Source: Tessaracoccus coleopterorum (GTDB lineage: Bacteria; Actinomycetota; Actinomycetes; Propionibacteriales; Propionibacteriaceae). From it: a DNA stretch of 64,000 nt. The notes under the pieces were generated by a model. That model had not been told where the DNA came from. It searched no databases and saw only the letters and a list, made by a program, of their open reading frames with translations. Location: contig NZ_JAANIJ010000001.1 of assembly GCF_011174705.1 (NCBI RefSeq), positions 496,001-560,000 on the forward strand, in the 5' to 3' direction. Positions 34,278-44,063 of the stretch are shown one piece after another (position 1 is the stretch's first letter; each line of letters begins with the position of its first letter). A program made the position numbers and the translations under genes.

Positions 34278-34480
34278 TCATCCGACCCGCCGTGCCCCGT
34301 CGCCGGGCCCCAGCAACCGCAGCGGCGGGAGGAGTCCGCCGTCCGAGAGCACCTCGAGGGCGCGGCGCTCCGGGGCGGCGAGGTCCACCAGTTGCGGCCC
34401 GAGCAGGGCGGAGATCACACAGTCCCGCAGGCGGGCCCGCGGGCCCGGCAGGAGTGGCAGTCGACATGGATCGTGGTCAT
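34278..34480 (-). CDS. Small Cys-rich protein (double CxxC), conserved in actinobacteria
   Basis: The product is about 67 residues. It starts MTTIHVDCHSC, continues RARGPACGDC after adding one G to a GGG run near 34396, and then ISALLGPQLVDL, ERRALEVLSDGGLLPPL. The two CxxC pairs suggest a zinc ribbon-like knuckle or redox centre, followed by a short helical segment. I recall similar short actinobacterial proteins of the pattern CxDCVVxxLLG with a C-terminal ERRAxxxLADAGLVPPL; none has a function I know. TTGGAT lies 7 nt upstream of the ATG, hinting at leaderless transcription. It is divergent from the exonuclease/UvrC gene (77 bp between starts) and sits behind the NlpC promoter. Confidence 0.7.
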
Positions 34481-34557
34481 GTTCCCGATCCAAGCCGGCG
34501 CCTCCGACACTTCCGCCGATGTCGGAACTGTCGGGGCGCTGGCGTAGCGTCACGCCC

Positions 34558-36266
34558 ATGTCGACCGCCTCCGCCCTCCAGCCGAGCTTCGACGACCTCG
34601 GGGTACCGCTGCCCGACGTCGTCTTCGTGGTCGTCGACCTCGAGACCACCGGAGGAGCGGCCGACGCCGAGATCACCGAGGTGGGCGCCGTGAAGGTCCG
34701 GGGTGGCCGGGTGCTCGGCGAGTTCCAGACCCTGGTGCGACCCTCGGCCCCGATCCCGCCGATGATCCAGGTGCTCACCGGCATCACCAACCAGATGGTC
34801 GCCTCGGCACCGCCGGTCGACGAGGTGCTCCCCGCGTTCGCCGAGTTCGCCGCCGGTGCCGTGCTGGTCGCGCACAACGCCCGGTTCGACGCGGGCTTCC
34901 TGCGCCGCGGTTACGAGGCGATCGGGCTCACCTGGCCGCGCCCACGGTTGTCGACACCGTCGCGCTGGCCCGCTGCGCCCTGCTGCGCGACGAGGTGCCC
35001 AACTGCAAGCTCGCCACCCTGGCCCGCCACTTCCGGGCGGGCACCGAGCCCAACCACCGCGCCCTCAGCGACGCGCGGGCCACCGTCGACGTCCTGCACG
35101 CGCTGCTGGAGCGGGTCGGCAACCTCGGCGTGCACACGTTGGAGGACCTCGCCGAGTTCACCCTGCAGGTCTCCCCGACCGGCGCGCCAAGCGGGTCTGG
35201 GCCGCGGCCGCTCCGAGGCTGCGGGCGTCTACTACTTCGTCTCCGACACCGACGGCCCGACGGGCCCCGGAGGGAGGTGCTCTACGTCGGCAAGTCGAAC
35301 AACCTGCGGCGCCGGGTTCGCTCCTACTTCTCCGCCGCGGAGAAGCGGGGCCGGATCCATGAGATGGTCCGGGTCGCGACGGGTGTGGAGTTCATCGAAT
35401 GCGCCACCGACCTGGAGGCGGAGGTGCGCGAGTTGCGGATGATCGAATCCCTCTCCCCAGGTACAACCGGCGCTCGAAGAACCAGCGCAGACTGTGGTGG
35501 CTGAAGCTCACCGACGAGGCCTTCCCACGCCTGTCTGTGGTATCGAAGGTGGGCGACGCCCCTGCTTCTTCGGGCCGTTCCGCAACCGCGACGAGGCTGC
35601 CGAGGCGGCGCTGACGCTGTACGACGCCTTCCGGGTGCGGCGCTGCACCACCCGTCTGTCCCACGGAAGGCCAGCGCACCGTGCGCGCTCGGGAGATGGG
35701 CGCTGCCCGCCCCGTGCCAACTGGGCGCGGGTGCCGAGGCGTACCCCGCGATCGCGCAGGAGGTCTCAGACAGCTGGGCCGGCGACGTGCGCCCTGTGCT
35801 GCGCAGCGTGCGGGCAGGATGCGCAAGCTGATCGGGCAGGAGCGGTTCGAGGAGGCGGGCGAGTTGTCCGGGCGGCTGTCGGCCTACTACTCGACCTCGC
35901 TGCGGTTCCACCGGATCACCTCGCTCGCGGCCTGCCGCCAGCTGGTGGCCGCGGTCCCGTCGTCGCGCGGGTGGACATCCACGTCATCCGGCACGGCCGG
36001 CTCGCCGCGTCGACCGCGGCCCCCAGCCACCGGGCCAGGGCCGCCTCGGAGGAGGCGACGGCGCGCGCCGAGACCGTCCTGGCGGAACCCAACGGCCTGC
36101 CCGCGGCGAGCATCGAGGAGACGGAACGGATCGCCGCCTGGCTCGAACAGCCGGGGTGCGGCTGATCGAGACAGACGGCGACTGGGCATGGCCCATGCAT
36201 GTGGGCCTTCCCGAAGGGGCGCTCCCCTCAGAGGTGCTCGGTCCGGAGCCGCTCAGGCAAGCGTGA
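34558..36266 (+). CDS. DEDD exonuclease fused to UvrC-like GIY-YIG nuclease
   Basis: Residues 15-200 form a DnaQ-type 3'-5' exonuclease: [10 protein letters not shown] (Exo I), [14 protein letters not shown] (Exo II) and [15 protein letters not shown] (Exo III). A GIY-YIG domain like that of UvrC/Cho follows: [27 protein letters not shown], then [13 protein letters not shown] and [14 protein letters not shown]-like helical segment ([20 protein letters not shown]) ends the protein, about 569 residues. The same fusion occurs at this place in mycobacteria (Rv2191). Frameshifts near 34945, 35190, 35270, 35460, 35565, 35670 and 35960-36160 are homopolymer errors. TAGCGT (34545-34550) 7 nt before the ATG implies a leaderless mRNA. 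Its role in repair is untested as far as I know. Confidence 0.9.
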
Positions 36267-36760
36267 CGGACTCGATGACGACCGGGTCCTTGGGCGGTCC
36301 CGGTTGTCGGTCGGGGTGGTGGCGATGGCGTCCACGACGGCCTTGCTCGCGGGGTCCTTGACCTCACCGAAGATGGTGTGGCGACGGTTCAGGTGCGGCG
36401 TCGGGCCGACGGTGATGAAGAACTGCGAGCCGTTGGTGGCGGGCCCGCGGTTGGCCATCGCCAGCAGGTAGGGGCGGTCGAACGACAGCTCGGGGTGGAA
36501 CTCGTCGGCGAAGGTGTAGCCCGGCTCGCCGGTGCCGTCGCCGCGCTTGTCGCCGCCCTGGATCATGAAGCCGTCGATGACGCGGTGGAACACCACGCCG
36601 TCATAGAACTTGCCGGTGGTCTGTTCGCCGGAGACCGGGTCGCGGTACTCCTTGGTGCCGCCGGCGAGGCCGACGAAGTTCTCCACGGTCTTGGGGCGTG
36701 GTCGGCGAACAGCTCGATGACGATGTCGCCACGGTTGGTGTGCAGGGTCGCAGTGCTCAC
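36253..36760 (-). CDS. Cyclophilin-type peptidyl-prolyl cis-trans isomerase
   Basis: A cytoplasmic cyclophilin of about 169 residues, accelerating proline isomerisation in protein folding. It begins [17 protein letters not shown] and has the catalytic face [19 protein letters not shown], then [31 protein letters not shown]. No signal peptide. Frameshifts near 36697 and 36300. GTG at 36760 has AAAGGA upstream. The 3' end overlaps the convergent exonuclease/UvrC gene by 14 bp. Confidence 0.93.
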
Positions 36761-36927
36761 TGCTGGTCCTTTCCTCAGGTTCATCCCAAGTGTGGCAGAC
36801 GCGGCCACGGAACCCATCGCACCGGGAGGGCACCAGGGGTCAATCCTCGCGATGTCGCTTGATGGGAGCCCACAAACCGGTAGCTTGGAAGGTGCTCGAT
36901 TACGAGCCACGACCACGGGAGGAACTT

Positions 36928-37845
36928 GTGAAGAAGTCACAAGAGCTGAAGAAGGCCGCCGCGGAGACCGCATCCGCCGCCGCCGAGTACTCGACAACCG
37001 CGCTGAAGGACGGCCTCGACAAGGCCCAGGAACTGCTGGCGGAGGCCTCGAAGACGGCCGCCCCCATCATCCGCGACGCGAAGGTCCGCACCGCCGACCT
37101 CGCTTCCCGCACGCTCGACGACCTCGAGCCCCACATCAAGGACGCACTCGACAAGGTGTCGCCGGCCGTTGACGCCGCCCGCGACAAGGTCACTGACGAC
37201 CTCCTGCCCAAGCTGCAGGACGCGCTGCACCAGGCCGCGAGCATCCCGCCGTCGCCGAGGCGACCAGGCGCGGCACCGCGGCCGTGCAGGCACTGAAGGG
37301 CGAAGTGGAGCCGGTGAAGAAGAAGAGCAGGCTCAGGAAGGTCGGCAAGTTCCTCGCCATCGGAGCCGTCGTCGCCGGCGCGGTCGCCGCCGTGCGCCAC
37401 TTCCTGGCCCCGAAGGACGATGGCTGGACCGCGCACGAGCCCTCCAAGGCCTACGTGAACAACAACGACACGTTCTCCAACGCCGCCAAGTTCGCCTCGG
37501 ACATGGACGCCGCCACCGACGACGAAGTGGTCGCTCCCGATGACGAGGTCGTCGCCCCCGAGGACGAGATCGAGGAGCAGGTTGACATGACGTCCGAGGG
37601 CGCCCGGCACCCCACGTCACCTACGTGACCGAGGCCGAGAGCCACCACAAGGCCCCGAGGCCCCCTACGGAGAGGGCGCATACATCGGCACCGAGCCGCC
37701 GGAGGGCTTCACGATCAAGGGCAACGAGCGATCGAAGAAGTTCCACCTGCCCGGCACCGGTGGCTACGAGCGCACGATCGCCGAGGTGTGGTTCTCCTCC
37801 GAGGCGGCCGCCGAGGCGGCTGGCTTCACGAAGGCGCAGCGCTGA
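36928..37845 (+). CDS. Helical membrane-associated protein with C-terminal sunset-like domain
   Basis: The N-terminal 130 residues are Ala/Lys/Asp-rich amphipathic helices ([20 protein letters not shown] and following), reminiscent of YtxH/apolipoprotein-like proteins. A membrane helix ([19 protein letters not shown]) follows, then an acidic region with the short duplication [17 protein letters not shown]. The last 45 residues ([20 protein letters not shown], then [20 protein letters not shown]) match the small actinobacterial domain that NCBI calls the sunset domain, as I recall it. GTG at 36928 has GGGAGG upstream. Frameshifts near 37248, 37603 and 37660. Function unknown; the architecture suggests a membrane-tethered scaffold. 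Confidence 0.68.
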
Positions 37846-37876
37846 GCACCTGATCAGCACCGGAGACGACGCGAGG

Positions 37877-37907
37877 AGGAGGGCGGTCCCATGGGGGCCG
37901 CCCTCCT
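37877..37907. terminator. Bidirectional hairpin between convergent genes
   Basis: A perfect 10-bp stem, AGGAGGGCGG (37877-37886) with CCGCCCTCCT (37898-37907), separates two convergent genes. There is no U-tract, so it may be an actinobacterial I-shaped terminator serving both strands. Confidence 0.65.
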
Positions 37908-37935
37908 TGTGCGATGTCGGGGACGCGGTTGCCGG

Positions 37936-39131
37936 TCAGAGGACGCGCGCCAGGTCGGGCGCCCACGTCCCGGGGCCGGTGAGCGCCACCTCGCGGAGCC
38001 CCTGCCAGGCGGCAGCCTCGTACAGCAACGGGCGACCCTGGCAGCCAGTTCGGCCCGGCGCGGCTCCTCCCCGGCTCGAGGTGCGCATGCTGGACGCGCA
38101 ACACCCCCGCCACGCGGTCGCTCTTGAGGTCGACCCTGCCGACGAGCGCGTCGTCAACCAGCACCGGGAGCACGTAGTAGCCGTGCGTCCGCTGCGCGGC
38201 CGGCGTGTAGATCGAGATGCGGTAGTGGAACCCGAACAGCCGCTCGGCCCGCGGCCGGTACCAGACGAGCGGATCGAACGGCGACAGCAGCGCCGCCCGT
38301 GCACCGCGCGGGGCACACGGTGCCCGCGGCCAGGTAGGCCGGGGCCGACCAGCCGTCGACGGTGACGGGCTCGAGTTCCCCTGCCGCCACCAGGTCGTCG
38401 ACCGCCGGCCGCGCCAGGGCGGGGCGCAACCGTGGGTAGTCGGCCAGATCGTCGAGGGTCGCGACGCCGTAGGCGCGGGCGGCCCGTCGGATCACCTCGC
38501 GCACGGCATCGTCGCGCGGCACCTCGACCATCGCCCCGGGAGGCAGCACATGGTCGGCGAGCGCGAACCTCCGCTCGAACCGCTGCCTGCCGACCACCAC
38601 GAGTTCACCCCGCCGGAACAACCAGTTCGCCGCCCAGTGCACGTCGTTGCGGTTCCACCAGCCCCCGCCGAGGCTCACGTTGGACGGATGCTCGAGGTCG
38701 CGCACCCGCAGCGGCCCGCGATCGGCGAACTCGGCGCGCACCTCCGAGAGGAGGCCCTGATGTCCGGCCGCCCAGGTGGCGGCGTGGTCGGAGCGGGGCG
38801 CCTGCCTGTGCCATGCCCACAGCGGCCAGTCGGCCACGGGCAGCACCGTCGCCTCGTGCGCGACGTACTCGGTGTAGCCGCCGAGACCCCGACCGGTGTC
38901 GTGGTGCAGCAGCCTGTCGAGCCGCGACCGGTCGTACGGCCCCAACCTGGCGAGCAGGGGCAGGTAGTGGCTGCGTTCGAAGACGTTGACGGAGTCGATC
39001 TGCAGCACCCCGAGCGAGGCGATGGCACGGCGGAGCGCCGCGTCACCCACCCGTGCCGGACGCGACCCGGCAAGGCCCTGCGCGGAGATGGCCACCCTGC
39101 GGGCGGCCGCGATGCTCAGACGTCGTGTCAC
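37936..39131 (-). CDS. Winged helix DNA-binding protein (YcaQ-like, HTH_42)
   Basis: A protein of about 398 residues with the family signature [41 protein letters not shown] and the C-terminal [14 protein letters not shown]. coli YcaQ (AlkZ-like proteins) unhooks DNA interstrand crosslinks by base excision using a QxD-type motif; QID is visible at the matching position, so a DNA-glycosylase role is plausible but inferred. Frameshifts near 38315, 38065 and 38030 are homopolymer errors. I chose GTG at 39131 because TATCGT lies 7 nt upstream, a leaderless arrangement; GTG at 39140 is the alternative. Confidence 0.82.
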
Positions 39132-39138
39132 GAACCAC

Positions 39139-39163
39139 ACGATAGGCCAGAGGGCCCTATCGT
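39139..39163. promoter_or_regulatory. Back-to-back leaderless -10 elements of two divergent genes
   Basis: TATCGT occurs on both strands: minus at 39139-39144, 7 nt before the winged-helix GTG, and plus at 39158-39163, 7 nt before the prepilin-peptidase ATG. Only 39 bp separate the two start codons, so each gene's -35 region must lie over or within the other's promoter or coding start. Confidence 0.6.
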
Positions 39164-39170
39164 TCGGGGC

Positions 39171-39817
39171 ATGGTCCTCGCGCTCACGGTTGCCGTCGCC
39201 GTGGCGGCCGCATGCGTCTGGGCCCTCGTGGTGCCGCGGCTGCGGATCGACGACGAGGACGCCCCTGACCTCGCGGCCCTCGTCACGCCACGGTCGACCG
39301 CGGTCGTCGCGGTCACCGCCCTGGCGGCAGCCCTCATCCTCCTGGTGGTGCCCGCCGGGCACCGCTGGGTGTGGGTCGGCTACCTCGCCGTCGGCGTGCC
39401 GCTGGTGGGGGTCGACCTGCGCACCACATTCCTGCCCGCCCGCCTGAACTGGGCGGCGGCCGCGGCGATGGCCGTCGGGCTGCTCGTCGTCGGCGTGCGG
39501 AGCCCCATGACGGCGGTGTCGTCGCTGCTCGGTGCCCTTGCGGTGGCGGCCTTCCTCTACGTCGTGTGGCGGTTCAGCTCGGGCCTCGGGTTCGGAGATG
39601 TGCGGCTCGGGCTGCTGATCGGCGCCGTCGCCGGCCTCTCGGGCGCCTCCGCGGTGGGTGTCGCGCTCTTCGCGGGCACGCTGCTCGGAGCCCTCCACGG
39701 CGTGGGGCACCTGCTCTGGGCCGGGCGCGACCCGGCGCGGCCGCGCGAATTCCCCTACGGGCCTGCGCTGTACGCCGGGGCCTTCGTCGCGGCCCTGCTC
39801 CCTTCCAGGCCCTCTAG
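39171..39817 (+). CDS. Prepilin peptidase-like aspartyl protease (A24 family)
   Basis: A polytopic membrane protein of about 215 residues with six or seven helices. The two catalytic aspartates are recognisable in GVDLRTTFLPARL (GxxxxDxxxxxLP type) and GLGFGDVRLGLL (GxGD). The N-terminal methylase domain with its Cys pairs is absent, as in short actinobacterial/archaeal-type peptidases. No pilin genes are in this window, so the substrate is encoded elsewhere. A single frameshift near 39803 precedes the end; with one C added the protein ends PFQAL and stops at TAG 39815-39817, which overlaps the trpD stop. Confidence 0.85.
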
Positions 39818-40850
39818 GCCCTGGTCGCCTCGACCCAGTCCTCGAGGGTGCGGGCGGCACGGCCGGAGTCGATCGCATCCTGCACGATGCGCAGCGGCCC
39901 ACGCATCTGCTCGGTGAGATCCTCGACGGTCGAGATGCCGTGGTAGGCCACCAGCGCGGCCGCGGCGTTCAGCACGACGATGTCGCGCACCGGCCCTCCC
40001 GCCCCGTCATCACCTCGCGCACGACCCGGGCGTTGTGGGCCGCGTCGCCTCCGGTGAGGTCATGGAAGGCGGCGGGTTGGAGGCCGAGCGCCGTCGGGTC
40101 CAGCACGGTGCGGTGCACGCGCCCCTCGGCGATCATCCAGACGTCAGAGGAGGAGGTGGTGGTCAACTCGTCGAGGCCGTCGAAGCCCCGGAAGACCATC
40201 CCGCGGGTGCCGCGAGCGGCGAGCACACGGGCGATCACCGGCGCCATGTCGTCGTTGGCCACACCCAGCGCCATCGCCCTCGGGCGGGCCGGGTTGGCGA
40301 GCGGGCCGAGGAAGTTGAAGGTGGTCTGGATGCCGAGCGCGCCGCGCACGTTGGAGACCATCTTCATCGCCGGGTGGTACATCTGCGCGAAGAGGAAGAC
40401 GATGCCGACCTTGTCGAGCACAGCGGCCTGCTTCTCCGGCTCCACATCCAGCCGGAGGCCGAGCGCCTCGAGCGTGTCGGCGGTACCTGCCATGGACGAC
40501 GCGGCGCGCGAGCCGTGCTTGACGACCTTCGCCCCGGCCGCGGCGGCCACGATGGCCGCCATGGTGGACACGTTGACGGTGTTGGCGCGGTCGCCTCCGG
40601 TGCCGACGATGTCGACGGCGTCGGGATCGAGAGTGATGGGCAGCGCCTTGGCGAGCATCGCCGCGGCGAGACCCGCGATCTCGTCCTCGCTCTCACCCTT
40701 GGCGCGCAGCGCGGTGAGCATGGCGGAGATCTGCACGTCGGAGGCGCGCCCCGAAAGGATCTCGGTGAGGGCCCAGTTCGCCGCGGTCTCCTCGAGACCC
40801 TCGCGACGGATCAGCCCCGTCAGGATGTCAGGCCATGAATAGCCCGACAT
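39814..40850 (-). CDS. trpD: Anthranilate phosphoribosyltransferase
   Basis: TrpD transfers phosphoribose to anthranilate in tryptophan synthesis. The PRPP loop VDIVGTGGDRANTVNVST, VKHGSRAASSMAGTAD, AQMYHPAMKMVSNVRGALG and TTFNFLGPLANPARP are all diagnostic. About 345 residues is normal. One frameshift near 39995 separates the C-terminal VVLNAAAALVAYHGIST. It stands alone, away from other trp genes, as in mycobacteria. Its ATG overlaps the stop of the upstream receiver-like gene in TGATG, and its stop TAG shares CTAG with the convergent peptidase gene. Confidence 0.95.
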
Positions 40851-41257
40851 CAGCCCACCTGGGCGAGCCGGGCGCGGATGAGGTTCGCGGCCTGCTGCGG
40901 GAGGGTGACGGGATCGACCGGGAACGGCGCGACCGCCTCGGCGCGCGACCACGAGGCGAGCCAGGCGTCGGCCTCGCGGGTGATCAGCAGCATCACGGGC
41001 GGGCACTCGGTGTACTCGTCCTTGACCTGGTAGGCGAGCCCGAAACCGCCGGAGGGCTGGGCGTTGCCGTCGAAGATCATCAGCGCGTAGTCGGTGCCTG
41101 CGTCCAGCGTCCGCAGCAGCGCGCCCTGGGTTGCGACCTCGAAGACCTCGATCTCCGGCAGGTCGGAGGCCACCTTGCGTCCGAGCGACAGGCGCACGGA
41201 CTCGCGGACGGTCCGGTCATCGGAGAACAGCAGGACCTTGACGGGTGCTTCAGACAT
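40850..41257 (-). CDS. Stand-alone response-regulator receiver-like protein
   Basis: A 135-residue protein with a CheY-like fold pattern: VKVLLFSDDRTVRESV (acidic pocket), YALMIFDGNAQPSGGFGLAY (Asp in place of the phosphorylation site) and VMLLITREADAWLASWSRAE. The conserved switch Lys-Pro is replaced, so phosphorylation may not work normally. No DNA-binding or output domain follows. It is translationally coupled to trpD. Upstream, the 235-bp gap to ctaE holds nothing I recognise beyond promoters. Confidence 0.7.
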   Translation of the reverse strand: MSEAPVKVLLFSDDRTVRESVRLSLGRKVASDLPEIEVFEVATQGALLRTLDAGTDYALMIFDGNAQPSGGFGLAYQVKDEYTECPPVMLLITREADAWLASWSRAEAVAPFPVDPVTLPQQAANLIRARLAQVG

Positions 41258-41492
41258 CAGTGGTCATTCCTTTGCTTTTCGCTGTCGACCTGGGTCGAGG
41301 TTGCTTGCGTGGCCCATCGTAGCCCGCCGACTCCGAGGGCAGCCACGCCCGGCTACGGGCCGCTTCGACGGCGCCCGCTTCCGACCGGTTCCCGGGCGCA
41401 TTATCGCACCGCCCATTCCCGGATCTGCAGGGGGTGTCTCCAAGTTTCGCCTCCGGCGTGACCAACCACCGTTTTGCGGCAATAATGACCCC

Positions 41493-42194
41493 GTGGCCAC
41501 GAATCATGAAACCCTCATCGCGCCAGCGGAGTTGCCGAGCGGCGCTCTGCACAAGGTGCCCTCCGCACGCCTGAACAAGCCCATCGGACGCCCCGACACG
41601 CTGTCGGTCGGCGTGATCGTCTGGCTCGCGAGCGAACTGATGTTCTTCGCGGCGGTGTTCGCGGCGTACTTCTGGACGCGCAGCATCACCAACGAGGCTG
41701 CTGCGGCGGCAGGGACCGCATCGCTGTGGGAGACCCAGAGCATGCATCTCGACGTCACCTTCGCCGCCATCAACACGGCGATCCTGGTGCTGAGCTCGGT
41801 GACCTGCCAGCTCGCCGTCAACGCGGGAGAGGCGCGCCGCGTGAGCGGATCGTGGTTCAACCCCTCAAGTGGGGCATGCGCGAGGGCTTCATCGTGACGA
41901 TCATCCTCGGCTCGGTGTTCGTGTCCGGCCAGATCTGGGAGTACTTCACCCTCTTCAACGAGGGTACACGATCCAGACCGACCAGTACTGGTCGCTGTTC
42001 TTCCTCGCCACCGGCTTCCACGGCCTGCACGTGGTCGGTGGCGTCATCGCCATGTGGTTCGTCCTCGCCCGGTCGCTGATGACCCGCACCCACACCACGA
42101 GCAGACGGTGGCCGCCCACGTCGTGTCCTACTACTGGCACTTCGTCGACGTCATCTGGATCCTGCTGTTCGGCGTCCTCTACTTCCTCCGCTAA
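41493..42194 (+). CDS. ctaE: Cytochrome c oxidase subunit III
   Basis: Subunit III of the aa3 oxidase, a five-helix actinobacterial form. Helices begin [20 protein letters not shown]; later conserved parts are [52 protein letters not shown] and the final [20 protein letters not shown]. Frameshifts near 41866, 41967 and 42098. GTG at 41493 lies 6 nt after AATAAT (41481-41486), a possible leaderless start. First gene of the ctaE-qcrCAB operon encoding part of the bcc-aa3 supercomplex. Confidence 0.94.
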
Positions 42195-42212
42195 GACCCT
42201 GGAGTCAGACCA

Positions 42213-43007
42213 GTGAAATTCCTCACACAGTTCCGGCGACACGCGCTCGCCCGGCCTGCCCTCCTGATCCTCGCGCTGGTGATCGTCGGGCTCGGCTACG
42301 CAGGGGTGAACCCCAGCGCTCGTCGGCCGAGACGGACATGACGCAGCAGATCGAGCAGGGCAAGGCGCTCTTCGACCTCACGTGCTCCTCCTGCCACGGC
42401 CTCGGCGGTGAGGGCACCTCCCAGGGTCCGACGCTCATCGGCGTAGGCGCCGCGTCCGTGGACTTCCAGATGGGCACCGGGCGCATGCCCGCCACCCGCC
42501 GGGAGGCGCAGCTGCCTGCCCGCACCGTCAACTACTCCCAGGAGCAGATCGACGCGGTGGCCGCATACGTCGCCACCTTCGGCCCGGCCCCGCCGTCGCC
42601 GAGGACAGCGCGGTCAACCCGAGGGTCTCTCCGCGGAGGAACTCGCCCGCGGTGGCGAACTGTTCCGCTCCAACTGCTCCGCCTGCCACGGCATCGTGGG
42701 CGGCGGGGCGCCATGCCCAACGGGGAGTTCGCCCCGTCGATCGCCGACACGCAGCCGCGCCACATCTACGCGGCGATGCGCTCCGGGCCCCAGCAGATGC
42801 CCACCTTCTCCAAGGCCGTCATCACCGACGAGGATGCCCGCGAGATCATCGGCTACGTGAAGGCCGCCAACGGCCAGCCCAACCACGGTGGCCTGTCCAT
42901 GGGTGACGCCGGCCCGTCTCCGAGGGCTTCTGGGTCTTCGTCATCGGCATCGGCGGCCTCTCGCTGATCGCCACCTGGATCGCCAAGAAGGGGCGCGCGC
43001 CCGATGA
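42213..43007 (+). CDS. qcrC: Diheme cytochrome c subunit of the bc1 complex
   Basis: QcrC passes electrons from the bc1 complex directly to the aa3 oxidase in actinobacteria, replacing soluble cytochrome c. Two haem sites are visible, CSSCHGLGGEG and CSACHGIVGGG, with axial Met candidates in TGRMP and PQQMPTF. An N-terminal anchor (ALLILALVIVGLGYAG) and a C-terminal helix (FWVFVIGIGGLSLIATWIA) hold it in the membrane. Frameshifts near 42318, 42597, 42708, 42917 and 42992; with the last repaired it ends KKGARAR, its stop overlapping qcrA in ATGA. Confidence 0.94.
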
Positions 43008-44063
43008 GCCACAACCTTCCCGTCAAGGACCCGGACTTCGGCCACGTCGTCCCCAACCCGGGCGTCGAGGAGCACATCGAGCGCTTCACCGACGCCGACC
43101 AGCGAGCGGGCAACCGCACCTACCGGTCGGTGCTCGCGATGCTCGGCGCCGTGCCCGTGCTCGCGGTCATCTTCGTCGTGATCTACTTCGCGGTGCCCCG
43201 CGACGCCTACATCGACTTCGGGTGGCTGCACGCCAACGCCCACAATGTCGGTCTCGGTGCCACGTCCGGGTTGGCGGTGCTGCTGATCGGCCTCGCCTGC
43301 ATCCAGTGGGCCCGCGCCCTGATGGGCGACCATGAGAGCGTCGAGGAGCGCCACACCGTCGCCTCCTCCGAGGACGACCTCGCGGCCTTCGCCGAGCAGT
43401 TCGAGGACGGCACCGTGCAGTCCGCGGTCCGTCGGCGTCCGCTTCTCCTCGGGGCCCTGGGCGGGCCGTCGGCTTCGTCGCGATCCCCGCGGTCGTGCTG
43501 TTCGCCGACATGGGCCCGCACCCCGTCAAGGCGGTGCGCAAGAAGACCATCGAGCGCACCATCTGGGCCGCCGAGGTCCGCCTGGTCAACGACGTGAACT
43601 GGGAGCCGCTGCGCCCCGAGATGCTCGAGGTCGGCCAGCTGGTCAACGCCGAGCCCGAGAACCTGCGCGACCTGCACGGCACCGAACTGATGATCGAGAA
43701 GGCCAAGGCCCCGCTCGTCGTGGTCCGGATGGACCCCGACTCGATCAGGGTCCCGAGTCCCGCAAGGACTGGCAGGTCTCCGGCATCCTCGCCTACTCCA
43801 AGATCTGCACGCACGTCGGCTGCCCCATCTCGCTGTGGGAGCGCCAGACCCACCACCTCCTCTGCCCGTGCCACCAGTCGACCTTCGACCTCGGCAACAG
43901 CGGCGTCGTGGTGTTCGGTCCCGCCGCGAGGGCGCTGCCGCAGCTCCCCATCAAGGTCAACGAGGAGGGGTTCCTGGTCGCCCAGAGCGACTTCACCCTC
44001 CCCGTCGGCCCCAGCTTTTTCGAGCGCGATTCGCGCAACGACTTCGTGGAAGGTGACAACTGA
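43004..44063 (+). CDS. qcrA: Rieske iron-sulfur subunit of the bc1 complex
   Basis: The [2Fe-2S] subunit. The N-terminal region has three membrane helices ([35 protein letters not shown]; a third before ADMGPHP), the extended actinobacterial form. The Rieske cluster ligands are in [13 protein letters not shown] and [12 protein letters not shown]. The C-terminus continues with [15 protein letters not shown]. Frameshifts near 43466 and 43752. The stop TGA overlaps the qcrB ATG (TGATG). Confidence 0.95.

Noticed and set aside
38154-39902. Long open frame on the minus strand opposite the prepilin peptidase gene
   Set aside because: Its upstream part is low-complexity Arg/Gly/His sequence shadowing the peptidase; only the winged-helix part is a real protein.
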